Assembly: GCA_025454075.1 (NCBI GenBank) | Contig: JALOPD010000222.1 | Coordinates: forward strand, 1-6,261 | Origin: Desulfobacterales bacterium | GTDB taxonomy: Bacteria > Desulfobacterota > Desulfobacteria > Desulfobacterales > UBA2174_A | Direction of reading: 5' to 3' | Length of the DNA: 6,261 bases | In this document: positions 5,481 to 6,261 of the stretch, in pieces | How positions within the stretch are numbered: the first letter of the stretch is position 1 | Layout of the letters: each line of letters begins with the position of its first letter | Notes under the pieces: model-generated | What the model was told of the DNA's origin: nothing | The model's database searches: none | The model's input: the letters and a program-made list of their open reading frames with translations, nothing else | Made by a program: the position numbers and the translations under genes

Positions 5481-6261
5481 GGTCCTCCCCCTCGTCGATC
5501 GGCTTGTCGTCCTCGTCCTTTTCCGCCAGGCGCGCGGCCCCCACCACGCGTTCGCCCGCATCCACCCCGATGAGCTTGACCCCCTGAGTGTTGCGGCTGA
5601 TGACCGAAATCTCCTTGATCCGCGTGCGGATGACCTTGCCGATGCTGGTCATGAGCATGACGTCGTGCTCTTCGTCGACCACGAGGATCGCCACCACCTT
5701 GCCGTTGCGCGGGCTGGCCTTGATGGCGATGACGCCCTTGCCCCCGCGCTTGTGCACCGGGTACTCGTCGATGGAGGTCCGCTTGCCGAAGCCGTTTTCG
5801 GTGACGGCGAAAAGGGTCTGCCCGTAGCTCAGCACCTCCATGCCGACGAGGCGGTCCCCCTCGGCGAACTTCATGCCGCGCACGCCGCTCGCCGCCCGGC
5901 CGGAGGGGCGCACGTCGGATTCGTGAAAGCGGATGGCCTTGCCCTCGGCCGACCCCAGGAACACGTTCATGGTGCCGTCGCTGATGCGGGCGGCGATGAG
6001 TTCATCACCCTCCAGCAGGTTGATGGCGATGATGCCGCCGGCGCGCGGCCGGCTGTAGGCCATGATGTCGGTTTTCTTCACGAGCCCTTTCCGGGTGGCC
6101 ATCAGCACGAAGGAGCCCGGCGTGAATTCCGGCACCGCCAGCACGGTCGCAAGCTTTTCGTCTTCCGCCATGTTCAGCAGGTTGACGACGGCCTTGCCCA
6201 TGCTCAAGCGGCCGGCCTGGGGGATGTCGTAGCACTTGCACCAGTAGACCTTGCCGAGGTT
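5470..6261 (-). CDS. gyrA: DNA gyrase subunit A, C-terminal domain (partial, runs off right edge)
   Basis: The frame is open to the right edge, so this is the last 263 residues of GyrA; the catalytic N-terminal part with the active tyrosine is outside the window. What is seen is most of the C-terminal beta-pinwheel that wraps DNA and lets gyrase introduce negative supercoils. It aligns by eye with E. coli GyrA from its 'VYSMKVYQLPEA' segment on: VYWCKCYDIPQAGR (5-18), VVNLL (about 25-29), FVLMATRKGLVKKT, VFLGSAEGKAIRF, SGVRGMKFAEGD, FAVTENGFGKRT, DEYPVHKRGGKGVIAIK and ISRNTQGVKLI. The canonical GyrA box of blade 1 would lie upstream of the window, but a box-like KRGGKG occurs here at 171-176 in a late blade. 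The C-terminus is a short acidic tail (EKDEDDKPIDEGEDHAG), much shorter than that of E. coli. Stop TGA at 5470-5472 lies inside gpsA. Confidence 0.97.
   Translation of the reverse strand, partial: NLGKVYWCKCYDIPQAGRLSMGKAVVNLLNMAEDEKLATVLAVPEFTPGSFVLMATRKGLVKKTDIMAYSRPRAGGIIAINLLEGDELIAARISDGTMNVFLGSAEGKAIRFHESDVRPSGRAASGVRGMKFAEGDRLVGMEVLSYGQTLFAVTENGFGKRTSIDEYPVHKRGGKGVIAIKASPRNGKVVAILVVDEEHDVMLMTSIGKVIRTRIKEISVISRNTQGVKLIGVDAGERVVGAARLAEKDEDDKPIDEGEDHAG
5484..5493 (-). promoter_or_regulatory. gpsA ribosome binding site inside gyrA
   Basis: The minus-strand purine run GAGGGGGAGG lies three bases before ATG 5480, within the codons for the acidic tail of GyrA (DEGED). It supports ATG 5480 as the gpsA start and the idea that ribosomes finishing gyrA help start gpsA. 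Confidence 0.7.

Noticed and set aside
4356..5573. Long + strand open frame (405 codons) opposite gpsA
   Set aside because: gpsA on the other strand is certain from its motifs; the antisense product is rich in His, Arg, Gly and Pro with no recognisable domain.

Overview
The window reads as an ordinary chromosomal segment of a GC-rich Gram-negative bacterium. The style of the proteins (GyrA C-terminus, GpsA, RadC, a TVP38-type membrane protein and two families I associate with sulfate-reducing deltaproteobacteria) suggests Desulfobacterota, probably Desulfobacterales. That placement is inference from memory of the families, not a search result. Two AT-rich islands, about 1100-1185 and 4291-4420, stand out in otherwise GC-rich DNA, and both lie between genes.

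Layout on the + strand: the C-terminal part of an Ig-like (SbsA/Big_5-type) protein enters from the left edge (2-454) and is followed 11 nt later by a single-domain PAS protein (466-987). A convergent gap (988-1195) holds a degenerate 9-bp tandem repeat with period unit AGGCACTTT (AAAGTGCCT on the other strand).

Everything else is on the - strand and is read right to left: gyrA (C-terminal 263 residues, running off the right edge), gpsA (overlapping gyrA by 11 nt), an AT-rich gap with a long perfect palindrome (4384-4410), radC, a small four-cysteine protein 3 nt after radC, a TVP38/TMEM64 (VTT/DedA-superfamily) membrane protein 12 nt further on, and, after a 151-nt gap, a 353-residue soluble basic protein that I do not recognise.

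Two transcription units are likely. One is gyrA-gpsA, linking DNA gyrase subunit A with the enzyme that makes sn-glycerol-3-phosphate for phospholipids. The other is radC, the four-Cys protein and the VTT protein, perhaps continuing into the unknown gene. I found no RNA gene, insertion sequence, CRISPR array, toxin-antitoxin pair or recognisable defence or biosynthetic cluster. The items most worth a second look are the 9-bp repeat, the unknown 353-residue protein with an HTH-like stretch, the palindrome whose T and A tracts are in the opposite order to an intrinsic terminator, and the conserved-looking four-Cys protein coupled to radC.
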